Shown: positions 51,887-61,942 of the stretch, piece by piece
How positions within the stretch are numbered: the stretch's first letter is position 1
Layout of the letters: each line of letters starts with the position of its first letter
Assembly: GCF_026250525.1 (NCBI RefSeq)
Contig: NZ_CP111046.1
Coordinates: 248,001-312,000 of the forward strand
Length of the DNA stretch: 64,000 nt
Direction of reading: 5' to 3'
Source of the DNA: Chondrinema litorale
Lineage (GTDB): Bacteria; Bacteroidota; Bacteroidia; Cytophagales; Flammeovirgaceae
Program-made: the position numbers and the translations under genes
Notes under the pieces: model-generated
Seen by the model: the letters and a program-made list of their open reading frames with translations, nothing else
The model's database searches: none
What the model was told of the DNA's origin: nothing

Positions 51887-53407
51887 ATGATGAATTACAG
51901 ATTTATATATATCCTTTTAATTGTAAGCACATTTTCAATGTATGCTTGCAAAGATGAATTTCTAACTAACTTACCAGAAACTGTTGTTTCAGCAGAAGAT
52001 TTTTATCAAACTGAATCAGATTTTGAACAGGCGGTAATTGGTATGTATGTGCCTTTGAGAACTTTATTTGGTTCTGGTTTGGCAGATTATGGCGCTTGGG
52101 CAATGGGTGAAATGCGATCAGATAACACCATTTTCATTTACAACCAAGCAAACAGAGGTTATGCAGACCGTGAGTATGTAGACCAGTTTGTAGATGATGC
52201 CAACGGTGGTGCTGTTGCAAATAAATACGAGAATAACTATATCTTAATTGGTAGAGCAAATCAGATACTTCAAACTATAGATGATGCTGATTTTGACCAA
52301 ACTCAGAAAGATAATTTTAAAGGGCAAGCATTGTTTATGCGTTCTTTTGCATATTTCGATTTGGTTCAGTATTTCGGTGATGTACCATTGGTATTAGCAC
52401 CACCAACTTCTTACGAAGAAACAGCTAATCCACGAGTTGCTACCGAAACTATTTACACTCAGATAATCGAAGACTTAACACTAGCTGCTGAGCTTTTACC
52501 TGCTAGTGCAGATCAAGATGCAGGTTTTGTTGCCAGTGGAGCTGCTTATACTTTACTTGGAAATATCTATCTTGTATTGGAAGAATGGGCAAATGCAGAA
52601 TCAACATTGCTTCAGGTTACAGGCTATTCACTGCTCGATGACTATGCAGCTATTTTCGATCCATCTAATAAAAATAATGCAGAATCTATTTTTGAAATTC
52701 AGTATACTGATGATCCGACAGCGAGTTCTGCTAGTAATTTTGCCTATAACTTTTTACCAATATTGTCTGATCCCGGAGTGATAGAAGGCTTCCCTAATGG
52801 TAGCTCAAACTCTTATGCAGGTTGGAATATTCCCACACCAGAAATGGTAGCTGCTTACGAAGAGGGTGATTTAAGATTAGATGCATCTGTAGGTTTTTAC
52901 ACTGGTGATGGTTATGAGAATATTCCTTATGTAAAAAAATATGTGCATGGAGCAGACATTGCGCCGAATACCAATGACGATTGGCCGGTATATCGCTACG
53001 CCGAAGTTCTATTGATGATTGCCGAAGCTAAAAATGAACAAGGTAAAGGTGATGCACTAGATTATTTAAATATGGTACATGCGCATACCCGAACTGGATT
53101 AGAAGCAATTACTACTACAGATCAAGCTGAGCTGAGAGAACTGATTCTACATGAAAGACGCATTGAGTTAGCATTTGAAAATAAACGTTGGCTAGATTTA
53201 GTGAGAACCGATAATGCCGTAGAAGTTATGACGGCACACTTTGCCAATATTCTTGCAGACCCTGTAACCTATTATTACCCAGAAGGAGTCGATCCTGTAT
53301 CAGGCTCATATCAAATGTCTACTGATAGATTGTTGTTCCCAATCCCTCAAAGAGAGATTAGGGTAAATTCAGAAATCAGTCAAGACGATCAAAATCCGGG
53401 ATACTAA
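51887..53407 (+). CDS. SusD/RagB family glycan-binding lipoprotein
   Basis: The surface partner of the preceding SusC, 506 residues from ATG 51887; a GTG at 51881 and an ATG at 51890 are possible starts. The lipoprotein signal ends MYAC (CKDEFLTNLPETVVSAEDFY). It shows the classic RagB features: KGQALFMRSFAYFDLVQYFGDVPLVL (TPR helices, about 135-160), the VYRYAEVLLMIAEAKNEQG motif and the C-terminal RRIELAFENKRWLDLVRTD and LFPIPQREIRVN segments. This differs from the SusD-like_2 protein at 18344. A terminator follows, so the glycosidase genes are probably a separate transcript. Confidence 0.96.
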   Translation: MMNYRFIYILLIVSTFSMYACKDEFLTNLPETVVSAEDFYQTESDFEQAVIGMYVPLRTLFGSGLADYGAWAMGEMRSDNTIFIYNQANRGYADREYVDQFVDDANGGAVANKYENNYILIGRANQILQTIDDADFDQTQKDNFKGQALFMRSFAYFDLVQYFGDVPLVLAPPTSYEETANPRVATETIYTQIIEDLTLAAELLPASADQDAGFVASGAAYTLLGNIYLVLEEWANAESTLLQVTGYSLLDDYAAIFDPSNKNNAESIFEIQYTDDPTASSASNFAYNFLPILSDPGVIEGFPNGSSNSYAGWNIPTPEMVAAYEEGDLRLDASVGFYTGDGYENIPYVKKYVHGADIAPNTNDDWPVYRYAEVLLMIAEAKNEQGKGDALDYLNMVHAHTRTGLEAITTTDQAELRELILHERRIELAFENKRWLDLVRTDNAVEVMTAHFANILADPVTYYYPEGVDPVSGSYQMSTDRLLFPIPQREIRVNSEISQDDQNPGY

Positions 53408-53416
53408 AATAAATAT

Positions 53417-53465
53417 AAAGCTTCTGTAGAGTTCACACTTTGCAGAAGCTTTCACACTCTTTTTT
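53417..53465 (+). terminator. Rho-independent terminator after susD
   Basis: A 10-bp perfect stem AAAGCTTCTG (53417-53426) pairs with 53443-53452, and T residues lie at 53460-53465. It separates SusCD from the enzyme genes. Confidence 0.75.
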
Positions 53466-53537
53466 AAAGCTAATTCGGAATTAGCCTGAGATAATCAGGT
53501 CTAAAAAACCAGTAATTGAACACAAAACACTATCATA

Positions 53538-55850
53538 ATGAAACTAAAATACTGCTTCTTAATCGTATTACTTTGGGCAAGTAAATCTTATGCACAACAA
53601 AGTATTGATGTAAATTCTGTCATTCAAAAACTAACGCTAGAAGAGAAAGAAAAACTAGTAGTAGGTAGCGAAATGGAAAAAGCCTATTCCGAAGGTGGGG
53701 CAACCGGAGTAGGAGAAACCGAAGATAAAGTTCCTGGTGCAGCAGGCACAAGCCTTCCAGTAGATAGATTAGGAATAAAAAAAGTAGTTTTTGCCGATGG
53801 TCCGGCAGGTGTAAGAATCAATCCACATAGAAACAACACACCAGATAAAACCTATTATGCAACAGCATTTCCGGTGGCCACCATGCTAGCATCCACATTC
53901 AACTTAGAACTGATGCAACAAGTAGGTGAAGCTTTTGGTGACGAAGCCAAAGAGTACGGGGTAGATATTTTATTGGCTCCGGCTTTAAACATCCATCGAA
54001 ATCCACTAGGAGGCAGAAACTTCGAGTTTTATTCAGAAGATCCTTATATATCTGGAAAAATGGCAGCCGCTTTTACCAATGGCGTTCAGTCTAAAGGTGT
54101 TGGCGTTTCTATCAAACATTTTGCAGTTAACAATCAAGAAACCAATAGGAGCAGAGTAAATGCAATTCTTAGCGAGCGGGCTTTGCGAGAAATCTATTTA
54201 AGGGGCTTTGAAATTGCAGTAAAAGAGTCTCAACCTTGGACGGTAATGTCTGCTTACAACAAAGTAAATGGTGTTTATGCATCAGAAAGTAAAGACTTAC
54301 TCACTACTATTCTAAGAGAAGAGTGGGGCTTTAAAGGTTTTGTTTTAACCGACTGGTTTGCTGGAGAGCATGTATCTGAACAATTAAAAGCAGGCAACGA
54401 CTTACTCATGCCCGGTACACCTTCACACAAAGGTTTTATTGTAAATGCAGTAAAAGAAGGAAAGCTCTCAGAAACTGAATTAAACAAAAATATCGCATCC
54501 ATCCTGAATATTTATAAAAAAACACCCACTTTTCTTGGCTACCAACCCAGTGGTTCACCCGATTTAGAAACAAGTAAAGCACTCGCAAAAAAAGCAGCTA
54601 CCGAAGGAATTATTCTTTTGAAAAATGAGCAAGCAACTTTGCCTTTAAAAAGTTTTGAGGAAGAGATAGCTTTATTTGGAATTGGTTCTTACGAAACTAT
54701 TGCTGTAGGTACAGGCAGTGGCAATGTAAACAAAGCTTATTCAATCTCAATTTTAGATGGATTAAAAGGTCAGAATTTTTCCGTTTCAGCATCATTACAA
54801 GAAACATATACCAAATTTATCAAAGAAGAAAAAGCCAAACGACCACCTAAAGCATGGTCATTCGGGCCAGATGAGATTTTACCAGAAAAAACTTTTACAG
54901 AAGAAGCCTTAAATGAAATAGCTAAGCAAACTCAAATTGGCGTTTTCACACTCAATAGGACTTCGGGTGAATTTTACGACAGAAAACAAGGCTACGATTT
55001 TTACCTTTCAGAAGATGAAAAAAATCTAATTCAGCATATTTCAAAAGCTTATCATCAGCAGAATAAGAAGTTTGTAGTAATACTAAATGTTGGTGGTGTA
55101 ATTGAAACTGCTTCTTGGAAGGAATTTGCCGATGCTATTTTACTCGTTTGGCAACCGGGGCAAGAAGGAGGCAATGCCATTGCTGATATCATTTCTGGTA
55201 AAGTGAACCCTTCTGGTAAATTACCCATGACTTTCCCTGTATATTACAAAGATGCTTATTCTTCCAAAAATTTTCCGGGGGTAGAATTGGTGGACAATCC
55301 TTATCCGAGTCCTTTTACTGGGGTAAAATCGGAAGTGGTTTATGAAGAAGATATCTTTGTGGGTTACAGATACTTCGAAAGTTTTGATGTGCCTGTTTCT
55401 TTTCCTTTTGGTTATGGTTTGTCTTACACCCAATTCGAGTTTTCTGATTTTGAAGCAAAAATGGCAACTGATGGCACCATTTCAATCACTTGTAAAATAG
55501 AGAATACGGGGAAAGTAGCAGGGAAAGAAGTTGTTCAAGTATATGTAGCATCTCCACAAACCAACTTAACAAAGCCCTATAAAGAGTTAAGAGCTTTTAA
55601 AAAAAACAACACGCTTCAATCTGGCAAAAGTGAAACTATCAAATTTGAGCTTTCGCCTAAAGACTATGCTTCCTTCGATCCAGACAAATCTGCTTGGGTA
55701 ATCGAAAAAGGAAACTATGGAATTTTTGTGGGCAATTCTGTACAAAACCTTCCACTTTCAACAAAACTCAATTTACCCGAAACCCAACTGGTACTGAAAA
55801 CCACGAAAAGTTTAGCTCCAAATAGAGAAATAAAATTACTAACCAAATAG
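53538..55850 (+). CDS. GH3 family beta-glucosidase-like glycoside hydrolase
   Basis: A 770-residue exported enzyme with signal peptide MKLKYCFLIVLLWASKSYAQ. The N-terminal (beta/alpha)8 domain (about 30-325) has FADGPAGVR, PALNIHRNPLGGRNFEFYSEDP, SIKHFAVNNQETNR and the nucleophile Asp272 in LTDWFAG. The (alpha/beta)6 sandwich (about 345-590) includes EGIILLKNE and VWQPGQEGGNAIADI. The C-terminal FnIII-like domain (about 640-745) follows FGYGLSYTQFEF. GH3 enzymes of this shape release glucose or xylose from beta-linked oligosaccharide ends. It is encoded with GH5 and GH78 enzymes and probably completes breakdown of oligosaccharides in the periplasm. Confidence 0.93.
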   Translation: MKLKYCFLIVLLWASKSYAQQSIDVNSVIQKLTLEEKEKLVVGSEMEKAYSEGGATGVGETEDKVPGAAGTSLPVDRLGIKKVVFADGPAGVRINPHRNNTPDKTYYATAFPVATMLASTFNLELMQQVGEAFGDEAKEYGVDILLAPALNIHRNPLGGRNFEFYSEDPYISGKMAAAFTNGVQSKGVGVSIKHFAVNNQETNRSRVNAILSERALREIYLRGFEIAVKESQPWTVMSAYNKVNGVYASESKDLLTTILREEWGFKGFVLTDWFAGEHVSEQLKAGNDLLMPGTPSHKGFIVNAVKEGKLSETELNKNIASILNIYKKTPTFLGYQPSGSPDLETSKALAKKAATEGIILLKNEQATLPLKSFEEEIALFGIGSYETIAVGTGSGNVNKAYSISILDGLKGQNFSVSASLQETYTKFIKEEKAKRPPKAWSFGPDEILPEKTFTEEALNEIAKQTQIGVFTLNRTSGEFYDRKQGYDFYLSEDEKNLIQHISKAYHQQNKKFVVILNVGGVIETASWKEFADAILLVWQPGQEGGNAIADIISGKVNPSGKLPMTFPVYYKDAYSSKNFPGVELVDNPYPSPFTGVKSEVVYEEDIFVGYRYFESFDVPVSFPFGYGLSYTQFEFSDFEAKMATDGTISITCKIENTGKVAGKEVVQVYVASPQTNLTKPYKELRAFKKNNTLQSGKSETIKFELSPKDYASFDPDKSAWVIEKGNYGIFVGNSVQNLPLSTKLNLPETQLVLKTTKSLAPNREIKLLTK

Positions 55851-55891
55851 CATCTGATGCTATATTTTTTACCGATAACGAACACGTAATA

Positions 55892-58159
55892 ATGAAAATG
55901 AAACTATTATCCATCTGTGTTTTACTGGCAATTTCGATGTGGTATTGCACCTCAACACCCGCACAGATTACATCTACAGATTTTCTAAAAGCAGATGGCA
56001 CAGTGTTAAGAAATAACTATGGAACAGGCGATACAGTGATGTTGAGAGGGACCAATCTTGGTTCTTGGCTGAGTATGGAATATTGGATGTGCCCTTTAGG
56101 AACTGGCTCGCTTAATAGAAGTCAATGGGTGGCAAGTGCCTCTTCTACCTTTCACGAATCTAATTTGCAGAGTGTTTTCGACAGAGATTTAGATACTCGA
56201 TGGAGTAACGGAGCAGCTCAAGTGGCAGATAGCTCACAATATTTTATGGTTGATATGCAGGAAAATGTCATTTTCAATAGAGTATCTTTTGAAGCTGGTT
56301 CATTTACTGGCGATTATGCCAGAGGATATGTAATCGAGGTTTCTGAGGATTCTATCTCTTGGGAAACGGCAGCCACAGGTACCGGAACTACTGAAAATAT
56401 TTATATACAGCTTCCAAATATCTATTACAAAAGATATATGAGAATTACGCAAACAGGTACAACTGACGAGAATTATTGGTCAATTGCAGAATTCAACCTT
56501 TATATGGAAGATGATTATTCTGTGAGAAACTCATTGATTTTAAGATTTGGCGAAGATGGGATGGACTCTTTACTCAATTACTATCAAGAAACTTGGATTA
56601 CAGAAAGTGATTTGGATAGTGTAAAAGCAATGGGTATGAATATGGTTCGGGTACCTTTTTATTGGATGGAGATCATGTACAATGATGGCACAATTAAGCC
56701 ACATGGTTTCGATCAGTTAGACTGGGTAGTGGCAGAATGTGCTGAAAGAGATATGTATGTAATCCTCGATTTACATGGTGCTCCGGGTGGATTAAATGGT
56801 TTTATCACCAGTGGCCAAGCTCATGCCAATGAGCTTTGGACAGACACCACCTACCAACAAATGACCATTGATATTTGGAAGGCATTGGCTACGCATTTTA
56901 AAGATAATCCCACAGTAGCTGCTTACGACCCAATGAATGAACCATTCAGTTCAGATCAAAATACCTATCCGATACATGCATTTTACAATACACTTTATCA
57001 AGAAATAAGGGCGATTGACCAAGATCATGTTATTTCGATAGGAGCTTTTCCAGGATTTAGCTATGTAGTTGCTCCTGATTATTACGGTTGGGAAAATGTA
57101 CTCTATCAGGTGCATCATTATAATGAAGACAAAACAAATTACGACTCGCAAAGTGGCTTTATAGATGCTGTTTTACGGGATATGGCCAACCACCAACATA
57201 TTTGGGATGTACCGATACTGGCCGGAGAATTTAATTTTTGGAACTTCCCCGATTTATGGGATAAATATTTGAATGGGGTAAATGCGCTAAATATTTCGTG
57301 GTCTAACTGGGCTTATAAAACCAAAAGGACAGACAGTCCGATTGAAAACTGGGGATATTATGACAACAACACCAATCCATCACCCGATATCCATTACGAT
57401 TCATTCGAAGACATAGCCAACAAATGGCAGCAGTTTGCTACACCAGATTTTCGAAGAAATACAACTTTGATCAATACAGTTTCGGCACATACAGCAGATA
57501 CAATTACCTATCCGCCATATGGTAGTTCGATTTGGTTAAAAGGTTATAATGATACTTATCTGCGATCAGAAGGCGATGGAACTCCTATGTCTTGTAACAG
57601 CAGTAGTTACGGCACTAGTGGCATTTTCGAATTAATAAATGCGGGTGATGGAAAAGTAGCTTTTATGGATTTTAATGGGAATTACATAAGCATGAATACT
57701 GAAACAAATCAGCTAATTTGTAGCAGCGATAGCATTGGCGATTCTGAGAAATTTACTTTTATCAATTTGGGTAATGGTAAAATGGGATTGCGTGGTAGTA
57801 ACGATTTGTTTGTAAGCGCAGAAGATGGCTACCAACCTGTAATTTGTAACCGCGATTATATTGATGGTTGGGAAGTTTTTGAGTGGGAAGAAATTCAATT
57901 AGATATTTTATCTACGGAAGAAAGCATACTTAAAAGTAGCATCATTTACCCGAATCCAACAGATGAGCAATTGGTGATTGAAACTGAATTGTTCGATTTC
58001 ACCATAGATCTATTCGATACATCTGGAAAAATACTAAAGTCGAGTATGGGTAAAAATGGGACTGCAAAAATGGATGTCTCAGACGTCAACTCAGGAATTT
58101 ATTATGTAAAAATTTATAATGTGTTTCACGAAATCTCCAAAAGAATACTCATAAAGTAA
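55892..58159 (+). CDS. GH5 family glucanase with inserted discoidin-like domain, trefoil module and type IX sorting domain
   Basis: A 755-residue secreted enzyme. The barrel begins with LRGTNLGSWLSMEYWM (about 51-66), which recalls exo-1,3-glucanase-type GH5. It is then interrupted by an F5/8-type (CBM32-like) beta-sandwich (about 75-207: SASSTFHESNLQSVFDRDLDTRW through WSIAEFNLYM) and resumes at FGEDGMDSLLNYYQETWITESD. The acid/base is Glu350 in DPMNEPF; the nucleophile is Glu446 in LAGEFNFW. A fascin-like/ricin-like beta-trefoil (about 535-665: LKGYNDTYLRSE, LRGSNDLFVSAEDG) and a C-terminal IYPNPTDEQLVIE sorting domain (about 683-755) follow. The likely substrate is a beta-1,3/1,6-type glucan. 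Type IX export to the cell surface is inferred from the C-terminus. Confidence 0.87.
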   Translation: MKMKLLSICVLLAISMWYCTSTPAQITSTDFLKADGTVLRNNYGTGDTVMLRGTNLGSWLSMEYWMCPLGTGSLNRSQWVASASSTFHESNLQSVFDRDLDTRWSNGAAQVADSSQYFMVDMQENVIFNRVSFEAGSFTGDYARGYVIEVSEDSISWETAATGTGTTENIYIQLPNIYYKRYMRITQTGTTDENYWSIAEFNLYMEDDYSVRNSLILRFGEDGMDSLLNYYQETWITESDLDSVKAMGMNMVRVPFYWMEIMYNDGTIKPHGFDQLDWVVAECAERDMYVILDLHGAPGGLNGFITSGQAHANELWTDTTYQQMTIDIWKALATHFKDNPTVAAYDPMNEPFSSDQNTYPIHAFYNTLYQEIRAIDQDHVISIGAFPGFSYVVAPDYYGWENVLYQVHHYNEDKTNYDSQSGFIDAVLRDMANHQHIWDVPILAGEFNFWNFPDLWDKYLNGVNALNISWSNWAYKTKRTDSPIENWGYYDNNTNPSPDIHYDSFEDIANKWQQFATPDFRRNTTLINTVSAHTADTITYPPYGSSIWLKGYNDTYLRSEGDGTPMSCNSSSYGTSGIFELINAGDGKVAFMDFNGNYISMNTETNQLICSSDSIGDSEKFTFINLGNGKMGLRGSNDLFVSAEDGYQPVICNRDYIDGWEVFEWEEIQLDILSTEESILKSSIIYPNPTDEQLVIETELFDFTIDLFDTSGKILKSSMGKNGTAKMDVSDVNSGIYYVKIYNVFHEISKRILIK

Positions 58160-58224
58160 GTGTCTTTTGAGTGATTTCTAGTGGTGATTATTTAAATTAA
58201 ATGGATAAAAGACTATAAACAAAT

Positions 58225-61200
58225 ATGAAAAGGATTCAAATTATCACATTCATTCTGGTTTTAATTTCCTTAAAAGGATTTAGCCAGATTACTCTGCAAA
58301 ACCTGAAAGTGGAGTACGAAGAAACACCACTGGGAATTGATATTAAAAAGCCGCGATTTAGCTGGCAAATGAAAACTACAGACAACCAAAGAGGATACTA
58401 CCAAACAGCTTATACCTTAACCGTAAAAGACGAATGGGGCAACGAGGTGTGGAATACGGGTTCTGTAAAGTCTAATGAGTCACTCAATATTTTGTATGAT
58501 GGACAAGACTTACAAGCTGCCACAAAGTATAATTGGGAGGTGAATGTAATTGATCAAAAAGGAGAATCTTATCAAGCCGCTTCTTGGTTTGAAACTGGTT
58601 TAATGAATTCAAACCCTAATTTACAGGCATGGGATGGTGCCGATTGGATTGGTGGAAGTGCTGAAGATTTAGTGCTTTATTCTCAAGCGCTTTCTGTGTA
58701 TAAAGTTTCCTATAAAATCAAGCTAGATAGCGAAAGCGAATCTAGCAAAGCAGCCTTTGTTTTTGGTGCCAACGATTTCAGGTTGATGGATAAAAACAAA
58801 AATATTTTAGGTGTAGAAGTTGGCAAAGACGAAAGTTATTTCTCATTTGAACTAGACATTAGTGAAGTTGATGAAACTGAAGATGGTTTGGCTAAACTCA
58901 ATATTTACAGAGTGGGATACAGTCCTAATGATGCCGCCAATAAAGCTTTATATTCTTTCGACATTTCAAAATCGCTCATCAACGAACAAAACAAATACGA
59001 TTGGCGCGAAGTGTATTTTGAGATGAATTTTGGTAAATGTATGATTTACTTAGATGGCAAAGCGGAAGAAAATAATATCAATCCAGATAAAAATGCACCA
59101 CCTTGGCTAGATGTAAAAGGTTCTAATCTTAATCCACATGGTGACCAAGGTGGCGACCAAATAGCTTATCCAATGCTGGGAGATATCGGCTTCAAACTTG
59201 AAAAGAATCAAAAAGCGTATTTCTCTGAGCTTGTTGTAATGAATTTTAGAGCACCATCTAACAATCTGTTCTATGAAAACCTCGAAGGTGAATCATACAA
59301 TGGCATTTTCCAAAGTGATGATTTATCTGTAACAGAAGAAAGCTATGTGGTAGGTAATGCTGATAAGGATGTACTAATTATCGCAAATCCAGATAAGAAC
59401 TCCATGCCGATGTTGAGAAATACTTTTTCATCAGAGGAGAAAGAAATTGCCAAAGCCAGATTATACGTAACTGCTCGTGGCATTTATGAGATGTACATCA
59501 ATGGAGAGAGAATCGGAGACGACTATTTTAATCCGGGTTTAACACAGTACAACAAAACCCACATGTATCAAACTTATGATATAACCGATCAAATTAAGAA
59601 AGGTAAAAATGCAGTAGGAGCGATGTTAGGCGAAGGTTGGTGGAGTGGAAATCTTTCTTACAGAGGTTATAACTGGAACTACTTTGGCGATAGACAATCG
59701 CTCTTAGCTAAAATGGTGATTACCTATGCTGATGGATCAACACAAACAGTGGTTACAGAACCAAAGACATGGAAATATTTTAATGATAGCCCGATAATTT
59801 ATGGAAGCTATTTTCAGGGTGAAGTCTACGATGCTCGAAAAGAAGCTTTAATTGCAGGTTGGTCAAACTCAGATTATGCTGATTCAGCATGGAAATCGGC
59901 AGTAAAAATTCCATTAGAAGGAACAGCTTATCTCAAAAAGAGCAACGATGAGTCTGCCTTCAATTACGACGATTTGCAAATTATAGGACAGCTTGGGAAC
60001 AATGCCAAAATTGTTAAAACACTCACTGCTCAAAGTGTAGAAGAAGTAAGACCCGGTGTTTTTGTCTATGACATGGGGCAAAACATGGTGGGTTTCCCTC
60101 AAATTAAAATCTCAGGTAAAAGTGGCGATATGGTTTCTTTACGCTATGCTGAAATGAAATACCCAAATTTGCCAGAGCATAAGAATTATGTAGGAATGAT
60201 CATGATGGAAAACATCAGGGCTGCATTAACTACAGATAAATGGATTTTAAAAGGTGGTGAAGAAACAATAAAACCGACATTTACTTTTCATGGCTTTAGA
60301 TACATAGAAATTACAGGCATCAAAAAAGCGATTCCTAAAGAAGATGTAAAGGGTTTAGTAGTAAGTTCCATTGAAAATTTGGCATCATCTTACGAAACTT
60401 CTAACCAGCAAGTAAACCGACTTTGGAAGAATATTACTTGGTCTTTTAGAGGAAATTTCTTGTCTATCCCAACAGATACGCCTGCCCGAAATGAGCGAAT
60501 GGGCTGGAATGGAGATATTAATGTATTTGCCAAAACAGCCACTTACCTCGGCAATGTCGATCAATTTTTAAGAAGACATTTATTGGCAAATAGAGAACTA
60601 CAAAGCAAAAATGGCCGATTTCCAGATATTGCTCCGGTCGGAACTGGCTTCGGAGGAACGCTTTGGGGAAGTGCCGGAGTTACCATTCCTTGGGAAGTTT
60701 ATCAGCAATATGGTGATTTAAAAATCTTGGAAGAGAATTATGATGCGATGAAGTCTTATGTAGATTTTCTGGAATCTAGACAAAACGCAGAAGGTATTCT
60801 CGATGAAGGTCCATTGGGTGATTGGCTCAGTCCAGAAGGCTATAAAAATGATAATAGCATGATTTGGACAGCCTATCAGATTTATGATTTAATGATCTTG
60901 ACTGAATCTGCCAAGTTGCTGGGCAAAAATGAAGATGCGAAGAAATACGCAGAAAAACATCAGCAGAGAAAAGACTTCTTTAACAAAACCTATGTAGACC
61001 CAACGACTCATAAAACCATCCATTCGGGTTACATTGGAATGTCTCTAGCTGCCAAACCCGAAGACTATAGTTTTGAAAAAGGTGGTTTTGTAGACTCACA
61101 AGCTTCTTATGCGATTCCATTGGCTTTAGGTGCTTTTAAAGAAGAATATGAAGCAGATATTGCCAAACATTTAGCCGAAACTGTAAAGCGCAAAAATGTA

Positions 61201-61833
61201 GACCACATGGGTAAAACGAGACCAGAATATTCGCTTATGACAGGTTTTATCGGTACAGCCACCATGGCTCCGGCTCTTTCTGAATTTGGTTACGATCAAG
61301 CTACTTACAGTTTGCTGCAACAAGATTCTTATCCGTCTTGGTTGTATTCTGTTAAAAATGGAGCTACAACCATTTGGGAGCGCTTAAACTCTTACACTGT
61401 TGAAGATGGTTTTGGCGGAAATAATGGCATGAACTCTTTCAACCATTATTCATTTGGTGCCATCGGTTCTTGGATGTATAATTATTCATTGGGTATACAA
61501 AGAGCTGAGCCGGGCTTTAAATCATTCATTTTGCAGCCAACTCCAGACCCAACTGGAGAAATGAATTGGGCAAAAGGTTACTACGACTCTATGTATGGCA
61601 GAATTGAAAGTGAATGGAAAAAAGAGGGTAATCTATTTACCTATAAAACTACTGTCCCTGCAAATACCACAGCTACTTTGTTTTTACCAACTAGCTCTCA
61701 AAAACTTGTAAAAGAGTCTGGGAAAAAAGCTCCAAAGGCAAAAGGTGTTGAGTTTGTCAAATTCGAAAATGGCAAAGCAGTCTATCAACTAAGTGCAGGA
61801 AGTTATGAGTTTATGTCTGAGGTAAATGAATGA
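58225..61833 (+). CDS. GH78 family alpha-L-rhamnosidase-like enzyme
   Basis: A 1202-residue exported enzyme with signal peptide MKRIQIITFILVLISLKGFS. The N-terminal Fn3-like domain (about 22-130) has the GH78 opening LKVEYEETPLGIDIKKPRFSW. An inserted beta-rich module (about 150-370) resembles a LamG/DUF1080-like fold, with YDWREVYFEMNFGKCMIYLDGK. Beta-sandwich domains follow (ARLYVTARGIYEMYINGERIGDDYFNPG). The (alpha/alpha)6 catalytic barrel (about 740-1110) carries the general acid Glu757 in RNERMGWNGD and the likely base Glu1052 in TTIWERLNS, with NSFNHYSFGAIGSWMY after it. It would release terminal L-rhamnose. The 66-bp gap to the GH5 gene suggests co-transcription. Confidence 0.9.
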   Translation: MKRIQIITFILVLISLKGFSQITLQNLKVEYEETPLGIDIKKPRFSWQMKTTDNQRGYYQTAYTLTVKDEWGNEVWNTGSVKSNESLNILYDGQDLQAATKYNWEVNVIDQKGESYQAASWFETGLMNSNPNLQAWDGADWIGGSAEDLVLYSQALSVYKVSYKIKLDSESESSKAAFVFGANDFRLMDKNKNILGVEVGKDESYFSFELDISEVDETEDGLAKLNIYRVGYSPNDAANKALYSFDISKSLINEQNKYDWREVYFEMNFGKCMIYLDGKAEENNINPDKNAPPWLDVKGSNLNPHGDQGGDQIAYPMLGDIGFKLEKNQKAYFSELVVMNFRAPSNNLFYENLEGESYNGIFQSDDLSVTEESYVVGNADKDVLIIANPDKNSMPMLRNTFSSEEKEIAKARLYVTARGIYEMYINGERIGDDYFNPGLTQYNKTHMYQTYDITDQIKKGKNAVGAMLGEGWWSGNLSYRGYNWNYFGDRQSLLAKMVITYADGSTQTVVTEPKTWKYFNDSPIIYGSYFQGEVYDARKEALIAGWSNSDYADSAWKSAVKIPLEGTAYLKKSNDESAFNYDDLQIIGQLGNNAKIVKTLTAQSVEEVRPGVFVYDMGQNMVGFPQIKISGKSGDMVSLRYAEMKYPNLPEHKNYVGMIMMENIRAALTTDKWILKGGEETIKPTFTFHGFRYIEITGIKKAIPKEDVKGLVVSSIENLASSYETSNQQVNRLWKNITWSFRGNFLSIPTDTPARNERMGWNGDINVFAKTATYLGNVDQFLRRHLLANRELQSKNGRFPDIAPVGTGFGGTLWGSAGVTIPWEVYQQYGDLKILEENYDAMKSYVDFLESRQNAEGILDEGPLGDWLSPEGYKNDNSMIWTAYQIYDLMILTESAKLLGKNEDAKKYAEKHQQRKDFFNKTYVDPTTHKTIHSGYIGMSLAAKPEDYSFEKGGFVDSQASYAIPLALGAFKEEYEADIAKHLAETVKRKNVDHMGKTRPEYSLMTGFIGTATMAPALSEFGYDQATYSLLQQDSYPSWLYSVKNGATTIWERLNSYTVEDGFGGNNGMNSFNHYSFGAIGSWMYNYSLGIQRAEPGFKSFILQPTPDPTGEMNWAKGYYDSMYGRIESEWKKEGNLFTYKTTVPANTTATLFLPTSSQKLVKESGKKAPKAKGVEFVKFENGKAVYQLSAGSYEFMSEVNE

Positions 61834-61839
61834 AATGAG

Positions 61840-61866
61840 TAGCACATGTCATTTTGTGCTATTCTT
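61840..61866 (+). terminator. Possible weak terminator after the GH78 gene
   Basis: A 7-bp stem TAGCACA (61840-61846) pairs with 61855-61861 and is followed by TTCTTT. The T tract is short and interrupted. Confidence 0.4.
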
Positions 61867-61903
61867 TCGTACATACGTGTTATTTTACCAGACTGATCGC
61901 CCG

Positions 61904-61911
61904 TAATTTTG
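61904..61911 (+). promoter_or_regulatory. Candidate -7 element of the SDR gene
   Basis: TAATTTTG matches TAnnTTTG exactly, 31 bp before the ATG at 61943. No good -33 TTG was found 19 bp upstream. Confidence 0.4.
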
Positions 61912-61942
61912 TGTCATTGTTTAATCATAAAAAAATTAAAAA

